Source: an uncultured Bacteroidota bacterium (GTDB taxonomy: Bacteria > Bacteroidota > Bacteroidia > UKL13-3). Taken from it: a stretch of DNA of 64,000 nt. Location: the NCBI GenBank assembly GCA_903850915.1, contig CAINMV010000018.1:1-64000 (forward strand), read 5' to 3'. Positions within the stretch are counted from its first letter, which is position 1; each line of letters starts with the position of its first letter. Positions 45,954 through 55,401 of this stretch are shown piece after piece. Under the pieces are notes generated by a model, which made no database searches, was not told the origin of the DNA, and worked only from the letters and a program-made list of their open reading frames with translations. Both the position numbers and the translations under genes were made by a program.

Positions 45954-47882
45954 TTGATCATTACACCTGAGCGGTTATTTATAAAGTATTATAGAAATTA
46001 CACACCTCGTTGGATTGTTTTCTTGTTTGATGTTTTGGCATCTGGGTTTTCTTTTTCTTCAATTTCATTCATTGTACTTAATTTTTCAATTGCACCATTC
46101 GGATGGAATTGGCTTGCGGCATCAACGGCCATGGTTCTAATTTTTCGAATAATCTCATTTTTAATTACTCGAATTTATCATGGATTATTGCGATATACTA
46201 GTATTTATGATGCAATGCGGATTTTTGTTGCAGTGTTTTCTAGTAGCTTAGTTTTGATCGTTTTTGATTATATACTTTTCAAAGTTAATAAATCGGATAT
46301 CTATTTTATACCAATTCAAATTTTGGTAATTGACTTTTTTGTAACTTTAAGTCTGTTATCTGCACCGCGTATTGCATACAAGTTGCTTTTTAGTTATTAT
46401 CAAGGCAGATCCAAAGGAATTAAAGAAGGCATTGCCATTTTTGGAGCTGGAGAGTCTGGAATTATTGCCAAAAGGTCGATAGATAAGGATTATCTTTCTG
46501 TATATAAAGTATCTGCTTTTTTAGATGATGATGAGAAGAAGATAGGTAAAACTATAGAAGGAATAAAAATTTATAATATTTATGAAAACAATTTTGAAGA
46601 ATTAGTAAAGCAGCTTAATATAAAAACGTTATTAATTGCTAGTCAAAGTATTTCAGCTCATCGCAAAAAAGAACTAATCGAAATGTGTTTGGGGTTAAAC
46701 ATTAAAGTGAAAAGTGTTCCGAGACTCGAACGTTGGATTAATGGTGAGTTAAGTTTAGCACAGTTTCAAAACGTAAATATTGAAGACCTCTTGGATCGGG
46801 ATGAGATTGTTTTAGACAGAAGAACAATATCTCATCAAATTAGTGGTAAACGCATATTAGTGACAGGGGCGAGTGGCAGCATTGGCAGTGAGATAGCAAG
46901 ACAGTTGAGCCATTTTTATCCAGAAAAAATTTATTTACTCGACCAAGCTGAATCACCATTATATGAGTTAGATATGGAGCTTCGTGAAAAGATGCATTTC
47001 AACAATTTCGAAATTGTTGTTGGAGATATTAGGAACGAGATTCGAATGGAGCATTTATTTAAAAGCTTCAGACCACATTTAGTTTACCATGCGGCAGCCT
47101 ATAAGCATGTTCCTTTAATGGAAGATAATCCAAGTGAAGCCATAAATACCAATGTTTATGGTACCAAGGTCCTTGCCGATTTATCGGTTAAATATGAAAT
47201 TGAAAAGTTTGTTTTCATTAGCACCGACAAAGCAGTGAATCCCTCCAGTGTTATGGGTTGTAGCAAAAGAATAGCTGAAATATATATTCAGTCACTTGAT
47301 GAATATTTAAAAAAAGTAGGCAATCAGAATTACACTCAATTTATAACCACACGTTTTGGCAATGTATTGGGTTCCAATGGCTCTGTAATGCAAATTTTTC
47401 GGAAACAAATTATGGAGGGTGGTCCCGTTACGGTAACACATCCAGAAATAACACGTTATTTCATGACAATCCCCGAGGCGTGTCAGTTGGTTTTGGAAGC
47501 TGGAGCTTTGGGCAAAGGGGGTGAAATTATGATTTTTGATATGGGCGAAAGCATAAAAATTGCTGATTTAGCAAAGAAGATGATTCGATTGGCTGGATTG
47601 GAATTAGGTAAGGATATTCAGATTGTGTTTTCCGGTTTGCGTCCTGGAGAGAAAATAAAAGAAGAGCTTTTGAATGTTAAGGAAACGACCTTACCCACGC
47701 ACCATAAAAAAATACTTGTAGCACAAGTTCAAAGCTACAACTATGAAAGAGCCTATCGTGAGTTGTATGACCTCATTAGACTCTTTGAAACTCAGAATAA
47801 TGAAAGTATTGTATCTAAAATGAAACTTATAGTACCTGAATTTATCAGCAAAAATTCTATTTTTGAAAACCTTGATACTTAA
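45954..47882 (+). CDS. membrane nucleoside-diphosphate-sugar 4,6-dehydratase (CapD/WbpM-like)
   Basis: 642 residues. Four membrane spans (about 20-135), a CoA-binding-like Rossmann region (about 155-275) and a C-terminal SDR dehydratase domain: VTGASGSIGSEIARQL (about 302-317), YHAAAYKHVPLMEDNP, ISTDKAVNPSSVMGCSKR where Met replaces the classical catalytic Tyr, and FGNVLGSNGSV. It matches the WbpM/CapD group that makes 4-keto-6-deoxy UDP-sugars for surface glycans. The only start giving this N-terminus is a TTG at 45954. Confidence 0.93.
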   Translation: MIITPERLFIKYYRNYTPRWIVFLFDVLASGFSFSSISFIVLNFSIAPFGWNWLAASTAMVLIFRIISFLITRIYHGLLRYTSIYDAMRIFVAVFSSSLVLIVFDYILFKVNKSDIYFIPIQILVIDFFVTLSLLSAPRIAYKLLFSYYQGRSKGIKEGIAIFGAGESGIIAKRSIDKDYLSVYKVSAFLDDDEKKIGKTIEGIKIYNIYENNFEELVKQLNIKTLLIASQSISAHRKKELIEMCLGLNIKVKSVPRLERWINGELSLAQFQNVNIEDLLDRDEIVLDRRTISHQISGKRILVTGASGSIGSEIARQLSHFYPEKIYLLDQAESPLYELDMELREKMHFNNFEIVVGDIRNEIRMEHLFKSFRPHLVYHAAAYKHVPLMEDNPSEAINTNVYGTKVLADLSVKYEIEKFVFISTDKAVNPSSVMGCSKRIAEIYIQSLDEYLKKVGNQNYTQFITTRFGNVLGSNGSVMQIFRKQIMEGGPVTVTHPEITRYFMTIPEACQLVLEAGALGKGGEIMIFDMGESIKIADLAKKMIRLAGLELGKDIQIVFSGLRPGEKIKEELLNVKETTLPTHHKKILVAQVQSYNYERAYRELYDLIRLFETQNNESIVSKMKLIVPEFISKNSIFENLDT

Positions 47883-47978
47883 GATTTATAATAAGTTTTC
47901 TTTACATAATAGCTGTTAATAATAACACTTATTTACAATCGAATGTTACATCTTCGCATTATTAAATTTAGTATAGAT

Positions 47979-48458
47979 ATGAAACGCATATTCTTTTTTC
48001 TTATTATCACAATTGCTTTTTTTAGTGTAAATGCACAAAATCTGAAGCCCAAAAAACCGGCAAAAGCCAAAACCACGAAGAAGGCAATTATGGCAGCACC
48101 AGTTAGTCCCGCTATTATTTATGATAAAGCCGAAATACTATTCGATACCACATCGCACGACTTTAAAGAAATATTTGAAGGGCAAGACGCTATTTATATA
48201 TTCAAATTCTATAATATAGGAAGAGAACCGTTAACGATAACCGATGCGCATCCTGGCTGCAGTTGCACAGTCAGTGATTATACCAAAGAGCCGGTAATGC
48301 CTGGTAAAAGTGGTTCTGTTACTGTTAAATATGCTACCCATGGCCGCATGGGAACCTTTGCGAAGTCGGTTTCTGTCACTTCTACATCATATAAAACGCC
48401 AGTGGTAACACTAATTATAAGCGGTAATGTAATCGCAGCTCCTCAGGAAACACGATAA
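47979..48458 (+). CDS. exported DUF1573 protein
   Basis: From the ATG at 47979 (the frame opens at 47943) there is a signal peptide MKRIFFFLIITIAFFSVNAQ, a basic linker rich in Lys and Ala, then one DUF1573 Ig-like domain: TSHDFKEIFEGQDAIYIFKFYNIGREPLTITDAHPGCSCTVSDYTKEPVMPGKSGSV. About 160 residues. The domain is related to ASPM-SPD-2-Hydin modules. Function unknown, likely envelope or periplasmic. A second DUF1573 gene follows. Confidence 0.93.
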   Translation: MKRIFFFLIITIAFFSVNAQNLKPKKPAKAKTTKKAIMAAPVSPAIIYDKAEILFDTTSHDFKEIFEGQDAIYIFKFYNIGREPLTITDAHPGCSCTVSDYTKEPVMPGKSGSVTVKYATHGRMGTFAKSVSVTSTSYKTPVVTLIISGNVIAAPQETR

Positions 48459-48490
48459 CCGCAATATTGTAAAATAATGTTAAGCACTAT

Positions 48491-48520
48491 TGACAGTCCC
48501 TCAATTACAATTACTTTTGA
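48491..48520 (+). promoter_or_regulatory. Bacteroidota promoter of the second DUF1573 gene
   Basis: TTG at 48491-48493, exactly 19 bp, then TACTTTTG at 48513-48520, matching the -33 and -7 consensus of Bacteroidota. The ATG is 47 bp downstream, a normal leader. This suggests the gene has its own promoter rather than relying on its upstream paralogue. Confidence 0.65.
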
Positions 48521-48567
48521 ATCCTAAATCAACAATCATTAACCCAATTAAGATTATTACACGTACC

Positions 48568-49107
48568 ATGAAAAAGTTCACATTAACCCTTGCTACTCTT
48601 GCCTTAGGTGCAATTGTAACATTTGCTCAAACACCTGCTGCAGGTGCTAAAAAAGCTGCTCCAGCGAAACCATCAACAGCAACAGCTCCAGCTAAAGGAA
48701 CTGCAACACCTGCAGCAGCAGCTCCTTCAACACCAGCTTCAACGCAGCCAGATTTTTTATTTGAAGCCGAAAGTCATGATTTTGGTTCTGTACCTGAAGG
48801 AACTCAAGCTACTTATGAATTTAAATTTACAAATGTTGGTAAAGAGCCATTAATCATTAGCAACGTTCAAGCTTCTTGCGGTTGTACTACACCAAAATGG
48901 AGTAATGAGCCAATAGCACCAGGAAAAACGGGAACTGTTACCGCCTCTTACAATTCAAGTGGTCGTCCAGGTCCTTTCACAAAAACGATCACTGTTACAT
49001 CAAATGCTAAGTCTAGTCCAAAAGCATTAACCATCAGTGGTGTTGTTGAGGCTAAACCAGTTGAACAACCATCGCCAGTAGTTGTTCCAGAACAACCAAA
49101 AAACTAA
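48568..49107 (+). CDS. exported DUF1573 protein with Ala/Pro-rich linker
   Basis: The true start is the ATG at 48568, which begins a signal peptide (MKKFTLTLATLALGAIVTFAQ); the open frame from 48490 covers the promoter and leader. A linker of about 45 residues of Ala, Pro, Thr and Lys leads to a DUF1573 domain (SHDFGSVPEGTQATYEFKFTNVGKEPLIISNVQASCGCTTP) and a Pro-rich tail. About 179 residues. Tandem paralogue of the gene upstream. A hairpin terminator follows. Confidence 0.93.
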   Translation: MKKFTLTLATLALGAIVTFAQTPAAGAKKAAPAKPSTATAPAKGTATPAAAAPSTPASTQPDFLFEAESHDFGSVPEGTQATYEFKFTNVGKEPLIISNVQASCGCTTPKWSNEPIAPGKTGTVTASYNSSGRPGPFTKTITVTSNAKSSPKALTISGVVEAKPVEQPSPVVVPEQPKN

Positions 49108-49127
49108 TTTATTTTTAAAAAATATTT

Positions 49128-49158
49128 AAAACCTCTCCTAATTAGGAGGGGTTTTTTT
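49128..49158 (+). terminator. rho-independent terminator after the DUF1573 pair
   Basis: Stem AACCTCTCCTAA / TTAGGAGGGGTT with one G-T pair, followed by a run of seven T ending near 49158. It lies 22 bp after the stop. Confidence 0.85.
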
Positions 49159-49204
49159 ATTTCAAGGTTTTCTGTGTTTCTTGCATCTTTTAAAAGTATA
49201 GTTT

Positions 49205-50041
49205 ATGAGAAAGTTCATCTTTTTTTTATTTACTGGATTATGTTGTTTATTGAGCTATCAGGTATTTACCAATGCTGGAGGCCCTACCTCTGGCGTGGCA
49301 GGTGAACCGCCATTAAATGAAACCTGTGCCGAGGCGGGATGTCATACAGGAAGTGCATTAAATAGTGGTGGTGGAACAACAACTATAGACGTTAAAGACT
49401 CTCTTAATAATAAAGTTACAAGTTATATTCCCAATCATACCTATACTGTTACCCTCTCTGTTGCCGAAGGCGTTAAAACGCGATATGGTTTTGAAGCTAT
49501 AGTAATGAAAGGCACTGGCAGCATTGCAAATTCCATTGGTTCTATAGTTGTTACTGATGCCACGCGCACACAATTGTTTGGTGGAAGCAAAAAATACATC
49601 ATGCATAAGTCGGGAGGAATTGATTTTACTGGTAATACAGGATCATGGTCTTTTAATTGGAAAGCACCCTCTAATAACAACGGCGTCGCCACCATCTATG
49701 CCGCTTTTAATGCATCAAATAAAAATAATGCTGTTGGCGGAGATAAAATATATACACAAGCGCTCGATATCACGGGTACCGGACCCTTTGTGGGTATAGA
49801 ATCAGGCAATTATTTAAAGCCCATAGCGGTTTATCCGAATCCGGCGCAATCTATGATAACAATGGCGTTGAGAGAATCAGCATGGGTTACTCTTTATAAT
49901 AGTAAGGGAGATACCGTGCTACGTTTTTTTGTTTCCGAATCAACAAATCAATATGATATTTCTGAACTTGAACCAGGGGTATATTTTGCCAATTGCTCTT
50001 TAGAAGGACGTGTTCAATCCTTTAAAATTATTAAGCAATAG
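49205..50041 (+). CDS. choice-of-anchor V protein with type IX secretion sorting tail
   Basis: 278 residues with a signal peptide (MRKFIFFLFTGLCCLLSYQ). The mature N-terminus contains NETCAEAGCHTGSALN, a CxxxxCH that may bind heme, as in choice-of-anchor V (Reelin-like) proteins, followed by a beta domain of about 160 residues. The last 75 residues are a type A sorting domain: VYPNPAQSMITMAL, ending YDISELEPGVYFANCSLEGRVQSFKIIK. It should therefore be exported by the type IX system and attached to or released from the cell surface. Function unknown. Confidence 0.88.
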   Translation: MRKFIFFLFTGLCCLLSYQVFTNAGGPTSGVAGEPPLNETCAEAGCHTGSALNSGGGTTTIDVKDSLNNKVTSYIPNHTYTVTLSVAEGVKTRYGFEAIVMKGTGSIANSIGSIVVTDATRTQLFGGSKKYIMHKSGGIDFTGNTGSWSFNWKAPSNNNGVATIYAAFNASNKNNAVGGDKIYTQALDITGTGPFVGIESGNYLKPIAVYPNPAQSMITMALRESAWVTLYNSKGDTVLRFFVSESTNQYDISELEPGVYFANCSLEGRVQSFKIIKQ

Positions 50042-50142
50042 GATTACGCATGGCTGGATTTCCCTACATAAAAAGACATGCTATAGTTTAAATAATCTAT
50101 TTTAGTAATCGCATTGGATTGGAAGTGAATCCTAAAAACAAT

Positions 50143-50688
50143 TTATCTTTTTTGCCTAGGCAATACTTTTTCTTTGGGAATTAATTGTGCGATGCCTTTT
50201 TTTGCACATAACCTCATGGCGGGCGACTCATCATCTTTTAAAAGCTGAAGTAAGGGTATTAATTCTTCACCCAGTTCTTTATATAGGTGGCATATTTCCA
50301 ATAAATTATAGATAGCATAAACGCGAATGGCAATAGCTTCTCTGTCATTATATACAATTTTAAAACAATAATCTGCAAGCATTCCAAGTATTGACTCGGG
50401 CACTTTTGTAAACATGAAGCAGCGTAAGGTGTTTCGTTTTATGGCATCATGTAAATTAAGTGTACTTAGGTTTTTGATAAGCCTAGGAACATATTTTTTT
50501 ATTAAAGTTGGGTTAGTTTCCGCACAATAGCGCATCACCCAAGCAGCTCTTTGCGCCAATACCGGCTCATTGGCAAATAAAACTTCTATTAGAATTGCAA
50601 AGCGTTCTTTGTTATTTCCAATATACGATACGAGAGAGGAGGTTTGTTTTTTCGAGTGTTCTTTTAATAAGGCAGCTTTAATATCCAT
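50143..50688 (-). CDS. HEAT-repeat-like protein
   Basis: About 181 residues from the Met at 50688; the frame opens at 50712. Wholly helical pattern of HEAT/ARM-like repeats: FAILIEVLFANEPVLAQRAAWVMRYCAE, LHDAIKRNTLRCFMF, REAIAIRVYAIYNLLEICHLY and ESPAMRLCAKKGIAQLI. Such repeats make scaffold surfaces for protein binding. No signal peptide, so cytosolic. Specific role unknown. The 251-bp gap to recA holds the recA promoter. Confidence 0.72.
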   Translation of the reverse strand: MDIKAALLKEHSKKQTSSLVSYIGNNKERFAILIEVLFANEPVLAQRAAWVMRYCAETNPTLIKKYVPRLIKNLSTLNLHDAIKRNTLRCFMFTKVPESILGMLADYCFKIVYNDREAIAIRVYAIYNLLEICHLYKELGEELIPLLQLLKDDESPAMRLCAKKGIAQLIPKEKVLPRQKR

Positions 50689-50930
50689 CGGTAGCACCAA
50701 CATATAGAACAAATATAGCGCATCGGAACGATGCTTTTACAATAATTGGAATTAATGTTAATTCAGTTTCTTCATCGCAGCGGTCTTTAATAGCGTCCTT
50801 AGGCCTTTGTTTCATGAGAGTTTTTATGTTTAAGGAAGTTGGGCAACATTTTTTTGTTGATGGGGATTGGAATGCTAAAATTCTTAGCGGGTTTATTTGC
50901 TATAATGAAAGAATTTCAACCTACACCCTT

Positions 50931-50938
50931 TACTTTTG
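50931..50938 (+). promoter_or_regulatory. possible recA -7 element
   Basis: TACTTTTG matches TAnnTTTG and lies 25 bp before the recA ATG. No TTG at the expected -33 spacing. I saw no LexA-like palindrome in the 251-bp gap. Confidence 0.4.
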
Positions 50939-50963
50939 CCTTCTCAAATAAATTTATACCAAC

Positions 50964-52007
50964 ATGGCTAAAGAACCAAAAGAAGCAGTAAACGAGAATA
51001 AGGAAAGAATGAAAACCTTACAACTCACCATTGAAAAATTAGAAAAAGAATATGGCAAAGGCGTAGTAATGCGGATGAGTGATACTCGCATAGAGCCATT
51101 AGAAGTGATTCCAACAGGCTCCCTAGGATTAGATATTGCGCTAGGCGTTGGGGGCCTTCCAAAGGGTCGTGTCATTGAAATTTATGGGCCAGAAAGTTCA
51201 GGTAAGACTACATTAAGCATGCATGCCATAGCAGAATGTCAAAAGCAAGGCGGAATGGCCGCATTTATTGATGCTGAGCATGCTTTTGATAAAACCTATG
51301 CAGAGAAGCTGGGAATCGACATTTCAAACTTATTAATTGCACAACCAGATAATGGTGAACAGGCGTTAGAAATTGCCGATAATTTAATTCGTTCAGGAGC
51401 AATCGACATCATTGTTATTGACTCCGTAGCAGCATTGGTGCCCAAAGCTGAAATTGAAGGGGATATGGGCGATAGTAAAATGGGTTTACAGGCTCGATTG
51501 ATGAGCCAGGCATTGCGTAAGCTTACAGGTTCTATTAATAAAACCAACTGTGTTTGTATCTTTATTAATCAGCTGCGTGACAAAATTGGTGTTATGTTTG
51601 GAAGTCCAGAAACTACCACAGGCGGTAATGCACTTAAGTTTTATGCTTCTGTTCGTTTGGATATTCGTCGTATCGGACAAATAAAAGATGGAGATGCCAT
51701 TGTTGGTAATCGTACGAAAGTGAAGGTGGCAAAAAATAAAGTCGCACCACCCTTTCGAGTGGTTGAGTTTGATATTAACTACGGAGAGGGTATTAGTAAG
51801 GTAGGTGAAATTGTTGATTTGGGTGTTGATTTTGAAATAATCAAAAAAGCAGGATCATGGTATAGTTATAATGAAACTAAAATTGGTCAAGGGCGTGATG
51901 CTGTAAAACAGATGTTACTTGATAATCCTGAGATGAGCCTTGAAATTGAGAACCAAATTCGCACAGCGGCGCAAGCTACAATTAAGACAAAACAGGAAAT
52001 TGATTAA
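50964..52007 (+). CDS. recA: recombinase RecA
   Basis: Central strand-exchange protein and SOS co-protease. Walker A is [14 protein letters not shown], Walker B is [29 protein letters not shown], the [36 protein letters not shown] core and the C-terminal domain are complete over 347 residues. A perfect terminator follows. It marks the last native gene before the composite island at 52.1-59.9 kb. Confidence 0.98.
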   Translation: MAKEPKEAVNENKERMKTLQLTIEKLEKEYGKGVVMRMSDTRIEPLEVIPTGSLGLDIALGVGGLPKGRVIEIYGPESSGKTTLSMHAIAECQKQGGMAAFIDAEHAFDKTYAEKLGIDISNLLIAQPDNGEQALEIADNLIRSGAIDIIVIDSVAALVPKAEIEGDMGDSKMGLQARLMSQALRKLTGSINKTNCVCIFINQLRDKIGVMFGSPETTTGGNALKFYASVRLDIRRIGQIKDGDAIVGNRTKVKVAKNKVAPPFRVVEFDINYGEGISKVGEIVDLGVDFEIIKKAGSWYSYNETKIGQGRDAVKQMLLDNPEMSLEIENQIRTAAQATIKTKQEID

Positions 52008-52070
52008 TTCACGCTTAACAAGGCTAATAAATATTTGTAAATAATTTAGACGTCAAAAATTTATAAATTT

Positions 52071-52108
52071 AAAAATCATCGTTTACAAATAAACGATGAT
52101 TTTTTTTG
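52071..52108 (+). terminator. rho-independent terminator after recA
   Basis: Perfect 15-bp stem AAAAATCATCGTTTA / TAAACGATGATTTTT (52071-52085 and 52090-52104) with a 4-base loop and a T run to 52108. Confidence 0.9.
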
Positions 52109-52185
52109 CAATTAAGATTTCATAGCTGTTTAATAAATGAGCCATTAGAATTGGAAGGTATTTTTCATTTCTTAATTATCATGTT

Positions 52186-52602
52186 ATGGTAACAGTATCA
52201 GGTTACAAAGTCCGTCAAAATAAAGACGGCGATGAGTTTATTGCTTTAGAACTAACAGGTTCAGTAGAGCTCATTCAATCAACACAGACCGGTAACTATT
52301 ATGCCACTGTCCGAAAGGTATCCATGCCTTCGACGTTAGATGAGACAGTAGCAAAACTATCTGTAGGCCAACAGATGCAGGGAGATATCGTAAGAGTACC
52401 ATGTGACTCTTATACCTATACTGTGAAGCGTACAGGAGAAAAGATAAGCCTTGCATACAGCTATGCATATCAGCCTGCCGGTAGTAAGGAAGTAGTTGGT
52501 CATGGAGAAGTGGAAATCGAGGAACCAAGAACATCTCCTTCAAAGGCAAACAGTGCAGGTATCTCGTCTGCTGCCAGCAGGAACAGAAAAGTAATGTCAT
52601 AA
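52186..52602 (+). CDS. hypothetical protein of a mobile-element fragment
   Basis: 138 residues not assigned to a family. It begins MVTVSGYKVRQNKDGDEFIALELTGSVELI, a beta-rich segment, and ends with a disordered Ser/Ala/Arg-rich tail. Base composition is visibly higher in G+C than in recA upstream. A terminator follows, and the next genes encode a RecA-fold ATPase and a DUF3871 protein, both typical of Bacteroidota plasmids and conjugative elements. It is therefore probably cargo or a replication accessory of such an element. No function is claimed. Confidence 0.7.
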   Translation: MVTVSGYKVRQNKDGDEFIALELTGSVELIQSTQTGNYYATVRKVSMPSTLDETVAKLSVGQQMQGDIVRVPCDSYTYTVKRTGEKISLAYSYAYQPAGSKEVVGHGEVEIEEPRTSPSKANSAGISSAASRNRKVMS

Positions 52603-52622
52603 ACCTATCAAATCATGTGAGC

Positions 52623-52657
52623 AGGGGGTTGGAGTAATATCCAGCCTCCTTTTTTTA
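52623..52657 (+). terminator. hairpin terminator with G-T pairs
   Basis: AGGGGGTTGGA (52623-52633) pairs with TCCAGCCTCCT (52640-52650) through two G-T pairs, with a 6-base loop and seven T after it. It lies 20 bp after the stop of the small gene. Confidence 0.75.
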
Positions 52658-52697
52658 TGCCTGAAACTTTCGTTAACAATCAAAAAAATAAAAACAA

Positions 52698-53588
52698 ATG
52701 CAACTACAAACAGCATCAAAAAAGAAAGCCAAGATAAAAATGGCTTTACAGGGACCATCAGGGGCAGGTAAAACAAAGAGTGCTCTCCTTATAGCCTATG
52801 GAATATGTGGGTCATGGGATAAGATAGCAGTAATAGATACAGAGAACCACTCTGCTGATCTGTATGCCGACATGGGTAACTACAATGTCGTACCGTTAGC
52901 TGCTCCTTTTACACCCGAAAGATACATACTGGCTATTGACCTATGCCTTGCAGCAGGGATTGAGGTAATCATCCTTGACAGTATCTCTCATGAGTGGGAA
53001 GGTTCCGGTGGTATACTGGATATTCATTCAGGTATGATAGGAAATAGCTTCACTAACTGGAGCAAGTTAACTCCCAGACATAATTCATTTGTTCAGCACC
53101 TGCTGCAGTGTGATGCACATGTTATAGGCACCATTAGAGCTAAACAGGAATACGTGCTATCTGAGAAAAACGGAAAACAGGTTCCTGAGAAAGTGGGCCT
53201 AAAAGGAATCACAAGAGATGGTATGGACTACGAGTTCACCGTAGTACTGGATATCAACCAAAAGCATCAGGCAACTGCCTCAAAGGATAGAACCGGTTTA
53301 TTCATGGATAAGCCGGAGTTCATTCCTACAGTAGATACCGGCTCACAGGTACTACGTTGGTGTAACACAGGTACAGAGGCAGCAGCACCGGTAGCCGTTG
53401 AAGATGTCATACAGGCCATCCATGAATGCACCACAATTGCAGAGTTATCAGCTATGTACTACCAATTCCCTTCCTATCAGGAATCATTGAAGCAGGATTT
53501 CAGCAAAAAGAAAGACGGAATCATCAATTCACTCAATCAACAAAAGCAATTACAAAATGAAACAGCAACAGCAGCAATCAGTAACTAA
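52698..53588 (+). CDS. RecA-fold AAA family ATPase of phage/plasmid type
   Basis: 296 residues. Walker A is GPSGAGKTKSALLIA near residue 20 and Walker B is VIILDSISHEWEG. The stretch LLQCDAHVIGTIRAKQEYVL followed by GLKGITRDGMDYEFTVVLD is typical of Sak4-like/AAA_24 single-strand annealing ATPases coded by phages and mobile elements. It overlaps the next gene by 32 bp. The C-terminal 80 residues are less conserved, with an all-helical look. Probably a recombination helper of the element that left this fragment. Confidence 0.82.
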   Translation: MQLQTASKKKAKIKMALQGPSGAGKTKSALLIAYGICGSWDKIAVIDTENHSADLYADMGNYNVVPLAAPFTPERYILAIDLCLAAGIEVIILDSISHEWEGSGGILDIHSGMIGNSFTNWSKLTPRHNSFVQHLLQCDAHVIGTIRAKQEYVLSEKNGKQVPEKVGLKGITRDGMDYEFTVVLDINQKHQATASKDRTGLFMDKPEFIPTVDTGSQVLRWCNTGTEAAAPVAVEDVIQAIHECTTIAELSAMYYQFPSYQESLKQDFSKKKDGIINSLNQQKQLQNETATAAISN

Positions 53589-53988
53589 GGAAGAAGTAAA
53601 GCCTGTGGGGGAATATCTCCCACAGGTAATCAACCAGATAGAAGTAAAATCATCCGGCAGGGCATTTATAGAAAGCAATACCGTTGAAGGTTCTCTTTAC
53701 GAGATCAATAATTCACATCTTATACCTGTATTCCTTCGGGAGAACCAGCCATTAATCAGCCAGGGAGAGTTTATTGATGCCACTATGCAGGCGGTTAGCC
53801 GTACATTCTCAGGAGAACGTATTTTAAGCCCCAATATCAGGCTATCTCACCCGATCAAGGGCAGAGTGCCAGATGCGAGGAATAAGCCGGCAAATGAACT
53901 GCGTGAGTGGGAGAAGACACTGTATTACGACAGATTAGCTTTCCTTATTGAAATACCCAGTGTAAATCGTCAGCATAAAGTGGACTGA
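53557..53988 (+). pseudogene. DUF3871 protein, truncated by the IS
   Basis: The N-terminal 140 residues of a DUF3871-type protein: SSGRAFIESNTVEGSLYEI, IPVFLRENQPLISQGEFIDAT, LSPNIRLSHPIKGRVPDA and KPANELREWEKTLYYDRLAFLIEIPS. Family members, as I recall, are more than twice this long. The last few codons and the stop come from the IS left end, which starts at 53976. The gene was therefore broken by the insertion. DUF3871 genes occur on Bacteroidota plasmids and conjugative transposons. No counterpart of the missing half is seen after the IS, so the insertion was accompanied by a deletion or rearrangement. Confidence 0.85.
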
Positions 53989-54043
53989 AAAAGAATATAA
54001 CTTTAGATAGTGTTTCCATTGTTAACCAACAAAAAATGTAAAC

Positions 54044-54397
54044 ATGGAATCAAAGAAAAAGCAGTCCACAGAAAACTTCATCAAGGATATCCGCAGAAAG
54101 ACACGGAGGTTATTTACCTCTGACCAGAAAATCATGATTGTTATGGAAGCCCTACGAGGGGAGCTTTCAACAGCAGAGATCTGCCGTAAGTACACAATTA
54201 CCCAATCCATGTTCTATAAGTGGAACAAGGAATTTATTGAGGCTGGTAAAAAGCGACTTACTGGTGATACTACCAGGGAAGCCACTAGTGATGAAGTAAC
54301 AGAACTTCGCAAAGAGAACCAGCGACTTAAAGAGATGGTAGCAGACCTGATGCTGCGCTATGACATCGTAAAAAAAAGCTTAACCATTCTGGAATAA
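54044..54397 (+). CDS. IS3-family transposase OrfA
   Basis: 117-residue OrfA with a helix-turn-helix (FTSDQKIMIVMEALRGELSTAEICRKYTITQSMFYKWNKEFI) and a leucine-zipper-like C-terminus (DEVTELRKENQRLKEMVADLML). It ends 20 bp before the OrfB ATG. Near its end, at 54370-54376, A AAA AAA lies in the heptamer phase of a -1 frameshift site, and the -1 frame is open into OrfB. A fused OrfAB would therefore be the active transposase, as in IS3 elements. Confidence 0.92.
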   Translation: MESKKKQSTENFIKDIRRKTRRLFTSDQKIMIVMEALRGELSTAEICRKYTITQSMFYKWNKEFIEAGKKRLTGDTTREATSDEVTELRKENQRLKEMVADLMLRYDIVKKSLTILE

Positions 54398-54417
54398 GTG
54401 TAAAATACGGTAAGTAT

Positions 54418-55401
54418 ATGCGATTGACAGCATCAGAAAAGGAAGAAATCATCCGACTGGTTGATGGCTCTGATTTGGGGGTAAACAGAACCTTACGGGA
54501 ATTAGGCATTAATAAAAGCACTTTCTACAAGTGGTATCAAGCCTACACAGAGGAGGGTATCAATGGATTACAACCACCTGGGAGGCGGAGCAAGCAGCAA
54601 TGGAATACTATTCCCCAGGAACAGAAGAATCTGGCAGTAGAACTGGCTTTGGAACACCCGCAGCTATCCTCGAGAGAACTGGCATTCAAACTTACAGATG
54701 AGCAGCAGGTATTTATATCAGAATCCAGTGTTTACAGGATATTGAAGGCAAGGGGGCTTATTACGTCACCAGCACACATTTTGCTATCGGCAGCAGATGA
54801 GTTCAGTGACAAACCAGCCTTTGTGCACCAGCTATGGCAAACAGACTTCACCTACTTCAAAATACTTGGATGGGGGTGGTATTACCTGAGTACCATACTG
54901 GATGATTACAGCCGTTTTATTGTACACTGGGAGCTTTGTAGCACCATGAAAGCAGAAGATGTGAAGCAGACTGTGGCAACAGCCATTAAAAAGGCAAAAC
55001 TGGTCTCTAAACAACGCCCAAAGCTGCTATCTGACAATGGAGCCTGTTACGTATCATCTGAGCTTAAAAAGTACCTGAAAAGTGAGGATATCATCCCAAT
55101 ACATGGCAGACCGATGCATCCTCAAACACAAGGAAAAATTGAACGCTACCATCGTTCAATGAAAAATGTGGTCAAGTTGGATAACTATTATTGCCTTGAA
55201 GAGTTGGATGATGCGCTGAAGCAATTTGTTCAGTATTACAACCATCAGCGTTATCACGAATCTTTGAACAACCTGACCCCAGCGGATGTATATTATGGGA
55301 GAGGTGATGCAATACTCAAGGAAAGAGAACGCATCAAACAGATGACTTTAAGCAGAAGGAAAAACAGGTATTTTTTACAGAAATTAACCCCTATCACTTG
55401 A
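54418..55401 (+). CDS. IS3-family transposase OrfB (DDE catalytic part)
   Basis: 327 residues: an N-terminal helix-turn-helix (GVNRTLRELGINKSTFYKWYQAY), then an integrase catalytic core with the first Asp in WQTDFTYFKIL, the second in LLSDNGACYVS and Glu in TQGKIERYHRS, completing the DDE triad. The C-terminus has YYNHQRYHESLNNLTPADVYYG. The gene is intact, so the IS may still be active if frameshifting yields OrfAB. Confidence 0.94.
   Translation: MRLTASEKEEIIRLVDGSDLGVNRTLRELGINKSTFYKWYQAYTEEGINGLQPPGRRSKQQWNTIPQEQKNLAVELALEHPQLSSRELAFKLTDEQQVFISESSVYRILKARGLITSPAHILLSAADEFSDKPAFVHQLWQTDFTYFKILGWGWYYLSTILDDYSRFIVHWELCSTMKAEDVKQTVATAIKKAKLVSKQRPKLLSDNGACYVSSELKKYLKSEDIIPIHGRPMHPQTQGKIERYHRSMKNVVKLDNYYCLEELDDALKQFVQYYNHQRYHESLNNLTPADVYYGRGDAILKERERIKQMTLSRRKNRYFLQKLTPIT

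Noticed and set aside
50713-50963. A LexA/SOS box or small RNA upstream of recA
   Set aside because: I found no convincing palindrome or stable hairpin there beyond the -7-like element.
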